Shown piece by piece: positions 25,493 to 35,517 of a stretch of 64,000 nucleotides of DNA. Location: contig CASIAP010000007.1 of assembly GCA_949372645.1 (NCBI GenBank), forward strand, positions 42,692 through 106,691. Direction: 5' to 3'. The notes below the pieces were generated by a model. That model ran no database searches. It saw nothing but the letters and a program-made list of their open reading frames with translations, and was not told the origin of the DNA. How positions within the stretch are numbered: position 1 is the stretch's first letter; each line of letters opens with the position of its first letter. The stretch comes from Candidatus Poseidoniaceae archaeon. Its GTDB lineage: Archaea > Thermoplasmatota > Poseidoniia > Poseidoniales > Poseidoniaceae. Made by a program: the position numbers and the translations under genes.

Positions 25493-27232
25493 ATGAGAAA
25501 TGAAGGAGTAATTTATCGAATATCCGGTCCTGTTGTAACTGCAACTGGCATGAACGCTGCAATGTATGACGTGGTTCGTGTTGGCGATGAAGGTTTAATG
25601 GGCGAAGTAATTGAACTGCACGGCGATAAGGCTGTCATCCAAGTGTACGAGGATACCTCTGGTATGCGTCCGGGTGAACCTGTATTGAACACTCAAGAAA
25701 CGCTTTCCGTTTCTTTGGGTCCTGGTCTCTTGACCCAGATTTATGACGGTATCCAACGTCCTCTTCCTACTTTGGAAGAAAAAATGGGTGTCTTCATTAC
25801 TCGTGGTGTTGATGCAGACGCATTCGACATGGAGAAGACTTGGACCTTCGAACCTCAAGTCGCTGTTGGCGACTCAGTGTCCGGCGGTCAAGTTATTGGC
25901 CACGTCCAAGAAACTGAGACTATTGTTCACAAAGTCATGGCACTTCCAACCGTTAGCGGTGTCGTGAAGTCTATTGAATCCGGAGACTTCAATGTCACAC
26001 AAACTGTTTGTGTGCTTGAAGATGGCACGGAAATTCAGATGATGCAGAAGTGGCCTGTTCGAACTCCTCGTCCAAACCGGCAGAAGTATGCTCCTGAAAC
26101 TCCTCTGATTACCGGTATGCGTATTCTTGATTTCTTGTTCCCTCTTGCAAAGGGTGGCGCAGCTGGAATTCCTGGACCATTCGGTTCCGGTAAGACGGTT
26201 ACACAACAATCTCTTGCAAAGTATTCCGATGCACAACTGGTTGTTTACATCGGATGTGGTGAGCGTGGAAATGAGATGACTGAAGTGCTGGAAGAATTCC
26301 CTCACTTGATTGATCCAAACACCGGAAAGCCCTTGATGAACCGAACGGTCATGATTGCGAACACTTCCAACATGCCAGTGGCTGCACGTGAAGCATCAGT
26401 GTATACTGGAATTACGATTGCGGAATACTTCCGTGATATGGGATATGACGTCGCTTTGATGGCTGACTCAACCTCTCGTTGGGCTGAAGCAATGCGTGAA
26501 ATTTCCTCTCGTCTTGAAGAAATGCCTGGTGAAGAAGGATATCCTGCATACTTGTCATCTCGTATTGCAGAATTTTACGAACGGGCAGGTCGTGTTGAAA
26601 CACTCAACGGCGACGATGGCTCAGTCACTGTTATCGGTGCTGTATCTCCACCTGGTGGAGACATTTCCGAACCAGTTTCTCAAGGAACTCTTCGTATTGT
26701 CAAGGTGTTCTGGGGATTGGATGCAGGTCTTGCACGGCAACGTCACTTCCCAGCCATTAACTGGTTGAACTCTTATTCTTTGTATCCACAAAGTCTTGAC
26801 CAATGGTTCCGAGATAACATCTCACAGGATTTCCCAGAAGTCCGAACCCAAATCAGTGGTCTTTTACAAGTTGAAGCGGAATTGCAAGAAATCGTCCAAT
26901 TGGTCGGTTCCGATGCATTGCCTACCGACCAACAATTGACGCTTGAAGTTGCTCGAATGATTCGTGAATACTTCTTACAACAGAATGGTTTCCACGAAGT
27001 CGATGCGTATTGTGATATTCACTTGCAATACCAAATGGCAAAAGCAATTCTAACGTTCCAAGAATCCGCAAAGTCCGCTATGGCTGGCGGTGCTCTACTT
27101 GACGACGTAGTGAACGTCCCATCTCGTTCCGACCTCATGCGAGGCCGTTTCGAAAAGGGATATATTGACAATATCGAAGGCATGGTCAAGAAAATGACCA
27201 TGGAAATCGCCGATACGGTGGAGGAAAACTGA
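25493..27232 (+). CDS. atpA: A-type ATP synthase catalytic subunit A
   Basis: 579 residues, the catalytic ATPase subunit. Walker A is GPFGSGKT at 228-235, followed by [40 protein letters not shown] and [19 protein letters not shown] are highly conserved, and the non-homologous region before the P-loop is present. A GGAGGAAATATAA ribosome site precedes the ATG. With subunit B it forms the A3B3 headpiece. No intein is present. Confidence 0.97.
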   Translation: MRNEGVIYRISGPVVTATGMNAAMYDVVRVGDEGLMGEVIELHGDKAVIQVYEDTSGMRPGEPVLNTQETLSVSLGPGLLTQIYDGIQRPLPTLEEKMGVFITRGVDADAFDMEKTWTFEPQVAVGDSVSGGQVIGHVQETETIVHKVMALPTVSGVVKSIESGDFNVTQTVCVLEDGTEIQMMQKWPVRTPRPNRQKYAPETPLITGMRILDFLFPLAKGGAAGIPGPFGSGKTVTQQSLAKYSDAQLVVYIGCGERGNEMTEVLEEFPHLIDPNTGKPLMNRTVMIANTSNMPVAAREASVYTGITIAEYFRDMGYDVALMADSTSRWAEAMREISSRLEEMPGEEGYPAYLSSRIAEFYERAGRVETLNGDDGSVTVIGAVSPPGGDISEPVSQGTLRIVKVFWGLDAGLARQRHFPAINWLNSYSLYPQSLDQWFRDNISQDFPEVRTQISGLLQVEAELQEIVQLVGSDALPTDQQLTLEVARMIREYFLQQNGFHEVDAYCDIHLQYQMAKAILTFQESAKSAMAGGALLDDVVNVPSRSDLMRGRFEKGYIDNIEGMVKKMTMEIADTVEEN

Positions 27233-27245
27233 GGAGAGGAATATC

Positions 27246-28625
27246 ATGACTGGAAAAGAATACCGAACCATTACTGACGTGAAAGGACCTCTGGTCTTTT
27301 TGAATAAAACTGAACCTGTTGCCTTTGGTGAAATCGTTACTCTGCGACTCTCCAATGGAACCATCAAGAACGGACAAGTTCTCGACACTTCAGACGATCT
27401 CGTGATTGTCCAAGTTTTCGAAGGAACTGCAAAGATTGACCGAGAAGCTGGTGTCACCTTCATGGGTGATGTTTTCAAACTTCCAGTGAGTACTGACCTC
27501 ATCGGTCGAATTCTCGATGGTGCAGGTCGTCCTCGTGACGGCGGCCCAGAGATTGTTGCTGAAGAGAAGGCAGACATCATCGGTGCTGCTATCAATCCAT
27601 ACAGCCGTCAAAGTCCACACGATTTCATTCAAACTGGAATTTCGGCTATCGACTGTTGTACAACCCTTGTCCGTGGGCAAAAGTTGCCAATTTTCTCAGC
27701 ATCTGGTCTTCCACACAATGATATTGCACTACAAATTGCTCGTCAAGCCAAGCTTAAGGGCTCGGATGAAGAGTTTATTGTTGTGTTCTGTGCAATGGGT
27801 ATTACCGCTGAAGAATACAACTTCTTCCGTTCCGATTTGGAGCGAACTGGTGCACTTGAAAACGCTGTTTTGTTCGTCAACCTTGCTGACGACCCTGCAG
27901 TCGAGCGAATCATTACGCCCCGTTTGGCTTTGACCGCTGCTGAATACCTTGCTTTCGAGAAGGATTACCACGTTCTAGTTATCTACACTGACATGACCAA
28001 CTATTGTGACGCTCTGCGTCAAATTGGTGCTGCTCGTGAAGAAGTTCCAGGGCGACGTGGTTACCCAGGTTACATGTATACAGATTTGGCAATGCTCTAC
28101 GAACGTGCTGGAATTGTGAAGGGTAAGAAGGGTTCGATTACTCAATTCCCAATTCTTACCATGCCTGGTGATGATATCACTCACCCAATTCCTGACTTGT
28201 CTGGATATATTACTGAAGGACAAATCGTTATTTCCCGTGAATTGCACCAACAAGGTATCTATCCACCGATCAATGTTCTTCCATCACTCTCACGTTTGAT
28301 GGGGTCCTGTATCGGTGCAGATACAACCCGTGAAGATCACAAGTCTGTTTCTGACCAAATGTATGCTGGTTACGCACAAGGCCGTGAACTCCGTGGTCTT
28401 GTAGCCATTGTCGGTGAAGATGCATTGAATGAGCGAGACAAGCAACTGCTTACTTTCTCCGGTGTTTTCGAAGACAAGTTCCTTCGCCAAACCCGTGACG
28501 AAAACCGTTCAATCGAAGAAACGCTCGATCTTTGCTGGAATCTTTTGTCATCGATTGACACAAAGTATCTTGTCCGTCTTGACCAAAAGTGGATTGACAA
28601 GTACCATCCAGACAACCGTTCTTGA
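27246..28625 (+). CDS. atpB: A-type ATP synthase regulatory subunit B
   Basis: 459 residues, the non-catalytic partner of subunit A. It lacks a GKT P-loop, as usual, but retains [59 protein letters not shown] and [29 protein letters not shown] precedes the start. It ends 36 bases before subunit D. Confidence 0.96.
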   Translation: MTGKEYRTITDVKGPLVFLNKTEPVAFGEIVTLRLSNGTIKNGQVLDTSDDLVIVQVFEGTAKIDREAGVTFMGDVFKLPVSTDLIGRILDGAGRPRDGGPEIVAEEKADIIGAAINPYSRQSPHDFIQTGISAIDCCTTLVRGQKLPIFSASGLPHNDIALQIARQAKLKGSDEEFIVVFCAMGITAEEYNFFRSDLERTGALENAVLFVNLADDPAVERIITPRLALTAAEYLAFEKDYHVLVIYTDMTNYCDALRQIGAAREEVPGRRGYPGYMYTDLAMLYERAGIVKGKKGSITQFPILTMPGDDITHPIPDLSGYITEGQIVISRELHQQGIYPPINVLPSLSRLMGSCIGADTTREDHKSVSDQMYAGYAQGRELRGLVAIVGEDALNERDKQLLTFSGVFEDKFLRQTRDENRSIEETLDLCWNLLSSIDTKYLVRLDQKWIDKYHPDNRS

Positions 28626-28661
28626 AACATTTGATTTGAATAGAAAAGGAGGTGAAAGAAC

Positions 28662-29279
28662 ATGGCACTCGACATCAAACCAACCCGCAGTGAGTTGATT
28701 AAACTCAAGGCTCGTATTAAGCAAACCAAAAACGGTTACAAACTATTGAAGATGAAGCGTGACGGTTTATTTTACGAATTCCGTTCTCTTCTTTCTGATA
28801 TGATTGAAGCAAAGCGGGATTTGACAGCGACCTACCGTTTGGCAAAGCAACGTATTGACTTGGCAAACGCTATCGAAGGTGGTTTGGCAGTTCGTGCAGC
28901 AGCAATTGCAAGCACTGGTCATCCAGAAGTTGAAGTTGAACGCCGAAACATCATGGGTGTTGTCGTTCCCAGTGTCAGTGGGACCAACTTGAAGTCTACT
29001 TTCGAAGAACGAGGTGTTGGATACATTGGTTCATCGACGTATATCGATGAGGCAGGAGACTCTTTTGGAACTCTGATTGAAAAAATTGTTAAAGCCTCAG
29101 AAATGGAAGCAACCCTCAAACGATTACTTGAAGAAATTGAAGCAACCAAACGTCGTGTCAATGCTTTGGAGTTCAAAGTGATTCCAGAACTTGAGGATGC
29201 TCGTGTTTTTATTCAACTTCGACTCGAAGAGATGGAACGTGAAGAAACCTTCCGTCTCAAGCGTTTCAAGAACAAGTGA
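28662..29279 (+). CDS. A-type ATP synthase subunit D
   Basis: 205-residue coiled-coil protein of the central shaft that rotates inside the A3B3 head. The N-terminus IKPTRSELIKLKARIKQTK and the LLKMKRDGLFYEF block are the family signature, and the C-terminal helix TKRRVNALEFKVIPELED is also conserved. AGGAGGTGAAAGAAC gives a near-perfect ribosome site. It closes the operon; a 77-base gap follows before the next gene. Confidence 0.95.
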   Translation: MALDIKPTRSELIKLKARIKQTKNGYKLLKMKRDGLFYEFRSLLSDMIEAKRDLTATYRLAKQRIDLANAIEGGLAVRAAAIASTGHPEVEVERRNIMGVVVPSVSGTNLKSTFEERGVGYIGSSTYIDEAGDSFGTLIEKIVKASEMEATLKRLLEEIEATKRRVNALEFKVIPELEDARVFIQLRLEEMEREETFRLKRFKNK

Positions 29280-29356
29280 TTTTGTTCGACTGGTTTGAAT
29301 AATATGAGGGATTCCTTGAAAGGGGAAGCATAACCACAAAGGTTTGAGGAGATGAC

Positions 29357-31927
29357 ATGTCGGTCGATTCGGATGATTCAGTGGAACTCGATTCCTCACT
29401 CGAATCTATGCCTACCCATCGGACGGAATGGAAACAACATGATTTGCTTTTTACGGTTTTAAGCCGTTATTTTCATGTTGCTTCAAACATGTCGGGTGGA
29501 GTGCTACCAACATGGGTTGTGTCTCCTAAAGAAGGAAAAGAAATCGATGCTTGTCTCGATGAAGCAAACGCCTATCTAAAAAAACTCGGATGGGCGGCAA
29601 AACTTTCTCAAGGAGAAGAATGGATTGTTCAATTATTCCCACTCCCTGAACGCCAATTCCCTTCCTTCAATATCACCTTCTTTTTGTGGTCCTTTTCTGC
29701 ATTAACGCTCACGCTTGCGGGTGCATATTGGATGGAAGGCTCACGTCCTTCGGGTGGCTGGTTTCATGATTCTACATTCTTGGATGCGGTGGTCGGTTAT
29801 ACCCTTCCAGTCCTTGGCAGCCTGTTTATCGCATCTCATATTCAGAAAAAAATCGCCTTACATTTCAATCATCGCGTTGGGCACATCACACCAATCCCTG
29901 AACCGACAATTTCTCTCTGGAGCCTTGGCTTGTTATCTCAAACCTCTTTAGTTTGGCCATTTGGGCTCTTTCTTATTCCAACATTACCTCGAATGGATGC
30001 TCGACTATGGGATGACCGCAAAGTACTGGGATGGGTGGCAGTTTCTGTACCCGCCACGCTTGTCTCGATTGGAATGCTTTTGTGGGGCATCGGCCTTTGG
30101 CTCACACCAGAATACGTCGCTGTTACGAGTGCTCAAAATGTAGCACAGGGTCCTTTCTTAATCGAAGTTATTGGTCAATGGCAAGTGGATGATTACCTCA
30201 ATCGCCTCATCTGGTCTCATCCCTTTGTCAAAGCAGGAGCCTTGCTGACGTTCTTTGGTTGGATTTCTTTGCTTCCAATTCCTACATTCCCTGGCGGTCG
30301 AATTATGATGGCTCGAGCAGGGCCAACCGAAGCACGGAGCAGTAGTAATCAAATTTTCATCTTCCTTCTTATCTTGGCATTTGCCTGGATGTTTGATGCG
30401 TTTATTGGATTTAACATCTGGATTTTTGTTCTCACTTTGATTTTACCCCTGTTATTATTTATGGGGACAAATCCAAATCTGCCCTTGATTCTCAACGAAC
30501 CAAAAGGCCTTGATCTTCAAAGCATGAAGAATATTGGTATTGTGATGCTCGTTGCTGTTTTATTCGCCTTACCCAATCAAGTACCCTTTGAGGTCGATGG
30601 CGATTGGGATACTTCGATTGTGTATGACCTTGATATGAAGTATACAGCCAAAGAAGCCGATGGCAGTTGGACTGCTTTAATTTCAGTGACCGTGTTAAAT
30701 CCTTCTTCAATCAATCGAGATTGGGCTCTTGATTATGATCGATATGATTCAAAGTTGGCCGATTGGGTATTGACTTGGGAATGCGATGGGGAAGACACAC
30801 TTCACATCAATGATTTCGGTTGCGGGAGTACTCTTCCTCCACGAACTCTATCAACAGTTGCTCTCAATATGACGTGGACTGCTTCCTCCTCCGAGGAAAG
30901 TTTGGAATTTGCCCCTACTGCCTTGGATTTTGCGCTTCTTTCCTTAACTCAAGGAGAATATCACAGTTATCCTATTTCTGTTCAACCAGACCTCCCCGTT
31001 CATCCAGCTACCCTTTGGGAGATGTTGTATGATGAAGGTGAAATGAAACGCTGCATGGAGCTCAATGTTGACTCAACAGAAGCCCTGAATGTAAGTTTCC
31101 CTGATGCTGGCCAAGTCTTGAATCTTCAATCCCGCTTACAATGGATTGAAGGCCATAGCAATCTCTCCGCAAGTTTTGAAGAATCTCCAAATCGCATTTG
31201 TTTGCGTGGTTTAGACCCGGTTGTACTGCGTACTTCTGAACTCAATACCATCCAACTCAACGACGTTTTGTTTGATGGTGGGTTGCCTGAATTCCCGCTG
31301 GTGGCAGTAGTACCTTCTGATGGATGGACGATTACCAATGACTCCTCACTTGGATGGGGCTTCCTGCTTAATTCAAGTGGCTTATTGAGCTCTATTGATG
31401 CGCTATGCCCTCTTGATCCAGCATTAGCAATCCCTCCCGCTCCAAGTGAAGGTGAATGGATTTGGGATACTGATGTTTGGAAGATTTCGAATATACCTTC
31501 CGTTTTAGATGCAAATCAATCCTTAACTCTACAAATGTCAGATGGTTCAAGTATGCATGTTTGTTCTCAAAATCTTTCAGTTGAACCTCGCTTCAACTTC
31601 ACTGTTGAAGAAGGCCCAGAGTTAGTTTTCCAACGCTACAATACTTCTCACCGAATATGGTCAAATATGTGGATGGCTGCGTACAATGGCAGTCTTTTAC
31701 AACCAGATGGAGCCACCTTCTCCATCTATAGTTCAGCTAACTCTTCTCTACCAGTTCAAATAAATAAGCAAGGAACTGGCGAGGCATGGACTACTGTTAC
31801 TTCGACAAATACTCTTTCAACGGGATGGAATTCGTTTGAATTTTCTCCATCAATGAGCACGATTTCAACGATTTGGTTCGAACATCAAGATGAAGCGCTT
31901 GTGATTCACTTGTCGAGTTATGTGTGA
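29357..31927 (+). CDS. Polytopic membrane protein resembling an M50/EGY-like protease with lost zinc site
   Basis: 856 residues. Residues 105-385 form about eight membrane helices. In the third helix region, where S2P/EGY-type M50 proteases carry HExxH, this protein reads SHIQKKIALHFNHR (H161), keeping the first histidine but not the glutamate or second histidine. Later SLLPIPTFPGGRIMMARAG (304-322) matches the NLLPxxxLDGG motif, except that the aspartate is proline. The remaining half is a beta-rich ectodomain with many N-x-S/T sites. It is most likely a non-catalytic relative with a chaperone or sensor role, or a protein of unrelated function. GAGGAGATGAC precedes the start. Confidence 0.62.
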   Translation: MSVDSDDSVELDSSLESMPTHRTEWKQHDLLFTVLSRYFHVASNMSGGVLPTWVVSPKEGKEIDACLDEANAYLKKLGWAAKLSQGEEWIVQLFPLPERQFPSFNITFFLWSFSALTLTLAGAYWMEGSRPSGGWFHDSTFLDAVVGYTLPVLGSLFIASHIQKKIALHFNHRVGHITPIPEPTISLWSLGLLSQTSLVWPFGLFLIPTLPRMDARLWDDRKVLGWVAVSVPATLVSIGMLLWGIGLWLTPEYVAVTSAQNVAQGPFLIEVIGQWQVDDYLNRLIWSHPFVKAGALLTFFGWISLLPIPTFPGGRIMMARAGPTEARSSSNQIFIFLLILAFAWMFDAFIGFNIWIFVLTLILPLLLFMGTNPNLPLILNEPKGLDLQSMKNIGIVMLVAVLFALPNQVPFEVDGDWDTSIVYDLDMKYTAKEADGSWTALISVTVLNPSSINRDWALDYDRYDSKLADWVLTWECDGEDTLHINDFGCGSTLPPRTLSTVALNMTWTASSSEESLEFAPTALDFALLSLTQGEYHSYPISVQPDLPVHPATLWEMLYDEGEMKRCMELNVDSTEALNVSFPDAGQVLNLQSRLQWIEGHSNLSASFEESPNRICLRGLDPVVLRTSELNTIQLNDVLFDGGLPEFPLVAVVPSDGWTITNDSSLGWGFLLNSSGLLSSIDALCPLDPALAIPPAPSEGEWIWDTDVWKISNIPSVLDANQSLTLQMSDGSSMHVCSQNLSVEPRFNFTVEEGPELVFQRYNTSHRIWSNMWMAAYNGSLLQPDGATFSIYSSANSSLPVQINKQGTGEAWTTVTSTNTLSTGWNSFEFSPSMSTISTIWFEHQDEALVIHLSSYV

Positions 31928-31936
31928 GGTTTCGAA

Positions 31937-32872
31937 ATGCGAATTGCAATCTTAGGGTCAGGCTCGCTTGGTTCCTTGTATGCAGCACTTCTTTCCCAAG
32001 TAGAAGATGTAGAACTCTTGATCCATGGCCGAGGGATTCATGGTGCACATATGGCAGCACATGGGCTACAAATAGAGGGCTTAACAACTCAATTCCTTTC
32101 AAATAAAGAGGTTTTTTTCTCACTTGAAGAGGTCGGTATTCCTCATCATGCCTTCGGTACCATTGATTTTGCACTTCTCACAGGAAAGGCTGGACAAACA
32201 ACCTATCTTGCAGAACTAGCCCATCAATTACTCAATTTTGACGGAATGGCTTTGTGCCTGAGTAATGGACTGGGTCATGCAGAGCAATGCGTCGAGGTTC
32301 TTGGACCCCATCGAGTGTTTGCGTCTTCTTCCACCCATGGGGCATGGCGTCCATCCCCCGGTGTAGTTCACTGGGCAGGTAAGGGTGAAACTGTTCTTGG
32401 CTCATTGCCTGGAGGCCCTGGTGAGACCGAAGCGAAGCCCTTACTCGATGCACTCTCAACTGCAGGATTGGAGCCTTCGTGGTCTTCTGATGGCTTGGCT
32501 ACCCTTTGGAAGAAAGTTCTTCTTAACATCGCTATCAATCCGCTTGCTGCTTTGTCAGGAGTCGAAAACGGAGCTCTTTTACACCCCGATTTGTTTTCAT
32601 CAGCCTTTTCCACCATGCTTGAAGGAGCAGCAGTAGCCCGTATTGAACGAGTTGCGATTCCAAGTGATGCTGAACTTGAGCAACAATTGCGTCAAGTCAT
32701 CACTGCTACATCAACCAATATTTGCAGTATGCTTCAAGATATACGAGCAGGACGAGAAACGGAAATATCAGCTCTCAATCAAGCTATTGTTCTACGTGGA
32801 GAACGTGCTGGAATTGCGACCCCACTCAATCAAATGTTGGTCGCTATGATCAACGCGCTTCGCTCTCCGTGA
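31937..32872 (+). CDS. 2-dehydropantoate 2-reductase (PanE/ApbA family)
   Basis: 311 residues. NADPH-binding GSGSLGSLYAALLS at 7-20, the substrate lysine region LWKKVLLNIAINPLAALSG and RAGRETEISALNQAIVLRG at the C-terminus are typical. It reduces ketopantoate to pantoate for coenzyme A synthesis. It starts 9 bases after the upstream membrane protein stop and its 3' end overlaps the convergent nadB by 23 bases. Other ApbA-family reductases with different substrates exist, so the substrate is likely but not certain. Confidence 0.87.
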   Translation: MRIAILGSGSLGSLYAALLSQVEDVELLIHGRGIHGAHMAAHGLQIEGLTTQFLSNKEVFFSLEEVGIPHHAFGTIDFALLTGKAGQTTYLAELAHQLLNFDGMALCLSNGLGHAEQCVEVLGPHRVFASSSTHGAWRPSPGVVHWAGKGETVLGSLPGGPGETEAKPLLDALSTAGLEPSWSSDGLATLWKKVLLNIAINPLAALSGVENGALLHPDLFSSAFSTMLEGAAVARIERVAIPSDAELEQQLRQVITATSTNICSMLQDIRAGRETEISALNQAIVLRGERAGIATPLNQMLVAMINALRSP

Positions 32873-34481
32873 GGTCCGTATTGTAATGCAAACCCCTGTT
32901 TTCCTTTCGATTTTCAGCATCATCGGTAACTAACTGTCCGACTAATACTAAATTTCTCAATTCGACAATTTGTCTTGAAGGTAAGGCACTTCGCCAAATA
33001 AAATCAACTTCTTTAGCTAGAAGTTGTAACCGTCGAGAGGCACGATGAAGGCGGTTGAACCTTCGAACGATACCGACTTCTCTCGACATCGTATTGGTCA
33101 AAGATTCTCTATCGTGAGATACCGATACATGTTCCGTCAAGTCTCCAAGGCCTTGAGCACGCCAATCAGGTAACGGCAATTCGTTATTTTCCGGAACATT
33201 TCCGATGATGTGATTTGCCGCACGGTCTGCATAGACGACCGCTTCGAGCAGACTGTTTGAGGCAAGCCGGTTTGCACCGTGCATTCCAGTGCATGCAACC
33301 TCGCCAATTGCGTATAACGAAGGAATCGTCACCCCAGTGTCCCGGCTGAAGGGTCTTCCATATTCATCAACAGCCAATCCCCCAACGATATAGTGTGCTG
33401 CAGGGGAGACTGGTAAGGGGTCACGGCCAAGCTTCAAGCCATGTCGGTCGAGTCGATTTTGTATGTTTGGAAAGTGTTCCAAAAGGTGTTCTTGGTCAAG
33501 GTGTGAAGTAATGAGGTAGACATGTGAGTCGCCTGTTTCTTTCAAGCGCTGATCGATTGCTCGAGCCACGATGTCTCTCGTCGCCATTGAACCAAGCGCG
33601 GAATGATTCAGTGTGAAAGAAAAAGGGCCAGGTAATATGTTCAACTCTTTGTTACCCAGTGCTTGGACTTCCACCTGCCAATTACGAAGCCCTTCTTCAT
33701 CGAGAATGACTCCTCCTTCCCCTCTCATCGCTTCAGTGATCAAGAACGGACGGTCAGATTTGATGGCAAGTGCTGTAGGGTGAAATTGGATGAAAGCCAT
33801 ATCTTTGACCTCCGCACCCGCACGATAGGCCATAGCTAATCCATCACCGGTCGCGACAGGTGGATTCGTCGTTTGGGACCAGAGTTGCCCTACGCCACCG
33901 GTGGCCAGCATAAGTACATCTGCAGGTTCAGTGAACACCTTCTTGCTTTCTTGATTGAGGCACCAAACACCAGCAATCCCCTTTTCAGGATGTTGGTGTT
34001 CGCGTTGAATCAAGTCCATAGCAAGGGTATTTGGTTTGAGTATGATGTTGATGTGTGAACTTGCAGCATCGTTCAATGCACGTTCAATTTCTTTACCCGT
34101 GGCGTCTTTTGCATGCAGTATTCGACGCCGTGAATGGCCACCTTCTTTGACAAAGTGGAACTCGCCATCATCATTGGTTTCAAACCGAACGCCGATGTTG
34201 AGCAAATCATGTATTCGAGCACCGGACTCTTCAATGACACGTCGAACTACATTCTCATCGCATAACCCATCACCGCTTGCGAGTGTGTCTTTGATGTGTG
34301 ATTCAAGTCCTGCACCGTCAGTTTTGTCGAGGATTGCAGCAATTCCACCCTGAGCCCAATTGGTAGAGGAGTCGATTGGACGTTGTTTGGTGATGACGGT
34401 AACTGCATGACCGGCATCAGCAAGTCGCAAAGCAGCAAATAAGCCGGCAATGCCGCTTCCGATGATGACGATACGTGCCAC
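32850..34481 (-). CDS. nadB: L-aspartate oxidase
   Basis: FAD enzyme oxidising L-aspartate to iminoaspartate, the first step of de novo NAD synthesis. 543 residues. FAD motif GSGIAGLFAALRLADAG, then STNWAQGGIAAIL, the active-site block GGHSRRRILHAKDATG, FIQFHPTAL, and AAHYIVGGLAVDEYGR; the C-terminal helical domain ends with NRKENRGLHYNTD. The start is a GTG at 34481 preceded by GAGGGGACACT. No nadA or nadC gene lies in the window. It needs O2 or fumarate, consistent with the aerobic genes seen elsewhere. Confidence 0.95.
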   Translation of the reverse strand: MARIVIIGSGIAGLFAALRLADAGHAVTVITKQRPIDSSTNWAQGGIAAILDKTDGAGLESHIKDTLASGDGLCDENVVRRVIEESGARIHDLLNIGVRFETNDDGEFHFVKEGGHSRRRILHAKDATGKEIERALNDAASSHINIILKPNTLAMDLIQREHQHPEKGIAGVWCLNQESKKVFTEPADVLMLATGGVGQLWSQTTNPPVATGDGLAMAYRAGAEVKDMAFIQFHPTALAIKSDRPFLITEAMRGEGGVILDEEGLRNWQVEVQALGNKELNILPGPFSFTLNHSALGSMATRDIVARAIDQRLKETGDSHVYLITSHLDQEHLLEHFPNIQNRLDRHGLKLGRDPLPVSPAAHYIVGGLAVDEYGRPFSRDTGVTIPSLYAIGEVACTGMHGANRLASNSLLEAVVYADRAANHIIGNVPENNELPLPDWRAQGLGDLTEHVSVSHDRESLTNTMSREVGIVRRFNRLHRASRRLQLLAKEVDFIWRSALPSRQIVELRNLVLVGQLVTDDAENRKENRGLHYNTDLTESEAR

Positions 34482-34570
34482 AGTGTCCCCTCAGGTAATG
34501 GGTGCATGCAACTACATTTCACCCCATCGGCAAGCGAAACCGCTATGACTGGCCCTTGATTACCTTGTTT

Positions 34571-35350
34571 ATGGCCAACGCTCGTGAAGCTATCGGCATT
34601 GTTTTCGGATGCAGCCTTGTAGGCTTTACCATCGCAAATGTCGGACTTGGGAAAGTCGCCCCTTACCTTATCGATGGGGCAGGGAAAATGAAAATTAATA
34701 TTACAGAAATGTTCATGCCAGCTTGCAGCATCCCACTTATTGAAAAGGAATTGGCGAATGGTGACCCTTCCTTCTGTTTAGGTCCTGTCGGCACAATGGA
34801 GGGAGTCGACATTTTGTTCCTCTGTTTGGGGCTCTTTGTCTTGCTGTATGGTCGAATCGGCTTTTTGAAAACAGGGCGCCGTTCAAAACGTCTTTATCAC
34901 GTTCTTTTCGGAATCGGGGCAGCATTGTTCAGTATGGCTATTCTTGACCGTCTTGAGTTTTTACCTCGGGCAGCAAGTTCTCAAGGACTGTCCGAATTAA
35001 TCCCGATCTCTATCAATCCATTCTTGTTTCAATGTATTATTGCAGCAGTAGGCGCCTTCCTTATGGCTGGGCCGAAGTATTGGGAGGCCGAAGCGATTGA
35101 ACAATCTCGAGAACGGCTCGAGAAAAGAAGAAAAGTGGCTGGTGATTTCCGTGATACTTTTGGTTCAGTGAAGATGTCCTTAGCTTCTCGCAGTGGCTCA
35201 TCGCAGCGAATCTCACGTTCACAACTTCTGAGAAAGGATTCACAACTTCATATGCGACGAGATACTTCGAAAAGTATCAAAGTGCTGGCAACTTGTCCTT
35301 ATTGTAAAGGCGGCGGATGTAATGAATGCGGCCAATCTGGCACACTGTGA
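34571..35350 (+). CDS. Four-helix membrane protein with CxxC zinc-like tail
   Basis: 259 residues from the ATG at 34571 (an in-frame GTG lies at 34502). Four hydrophobic segments are visible: AIGIVFGCSLVGFTIANVGL, DILFLCLGLFVLLYGRIGFL, VLFGIGAALFSMAILDR and FQCIIAAVGAFLMAG. A basic linker follows and the tail ends CPYCKGGGCNECGQSGTL, a double CxxC arrangement like a DnaJ-type or rubredoxin-like zinc knuckle. I do not recognise the family. It stands alone between nadB and SMC. Confidence 0.68.
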   Translation: MANAREAIGIVFGCSLVGFTIANVGLGKVAPYLIDGAGKMKINITEMFMPACSIPLIEKELANGDPSFCLGPVGTMEGVDILFLCLGLFVLLYGRIGFLKTGRRSKRLYHVLFGIGAALFSMAILDRLEFLPRAASSQGLSELIPISINPFLFQCIIAAVGAFLMAGPKYWEAEAIEQSRERLEKRRKVAGDFRDTFGSVKMSLASRSGSSQRISRSQLLRKDSQLHMRRDTSKSIKVLATCPYCKGGGCNECGQSGTL

Positions 35351-35517
35351 GCCTTTGAGTCTCACGCTCGAGATCTGCTTTTGACGTCTTTCGGCTTTCG
35401 TGCAACTCTTGATAAAACCGATGCACTGCCCTTGCATCTCTCGCATTGTTTAAGTCCTTTAGGGAATGGGTGTTGCAGTTAAGGTCGAGGAAAACAACTT
35501 CGATTAGAGGGATAGGG

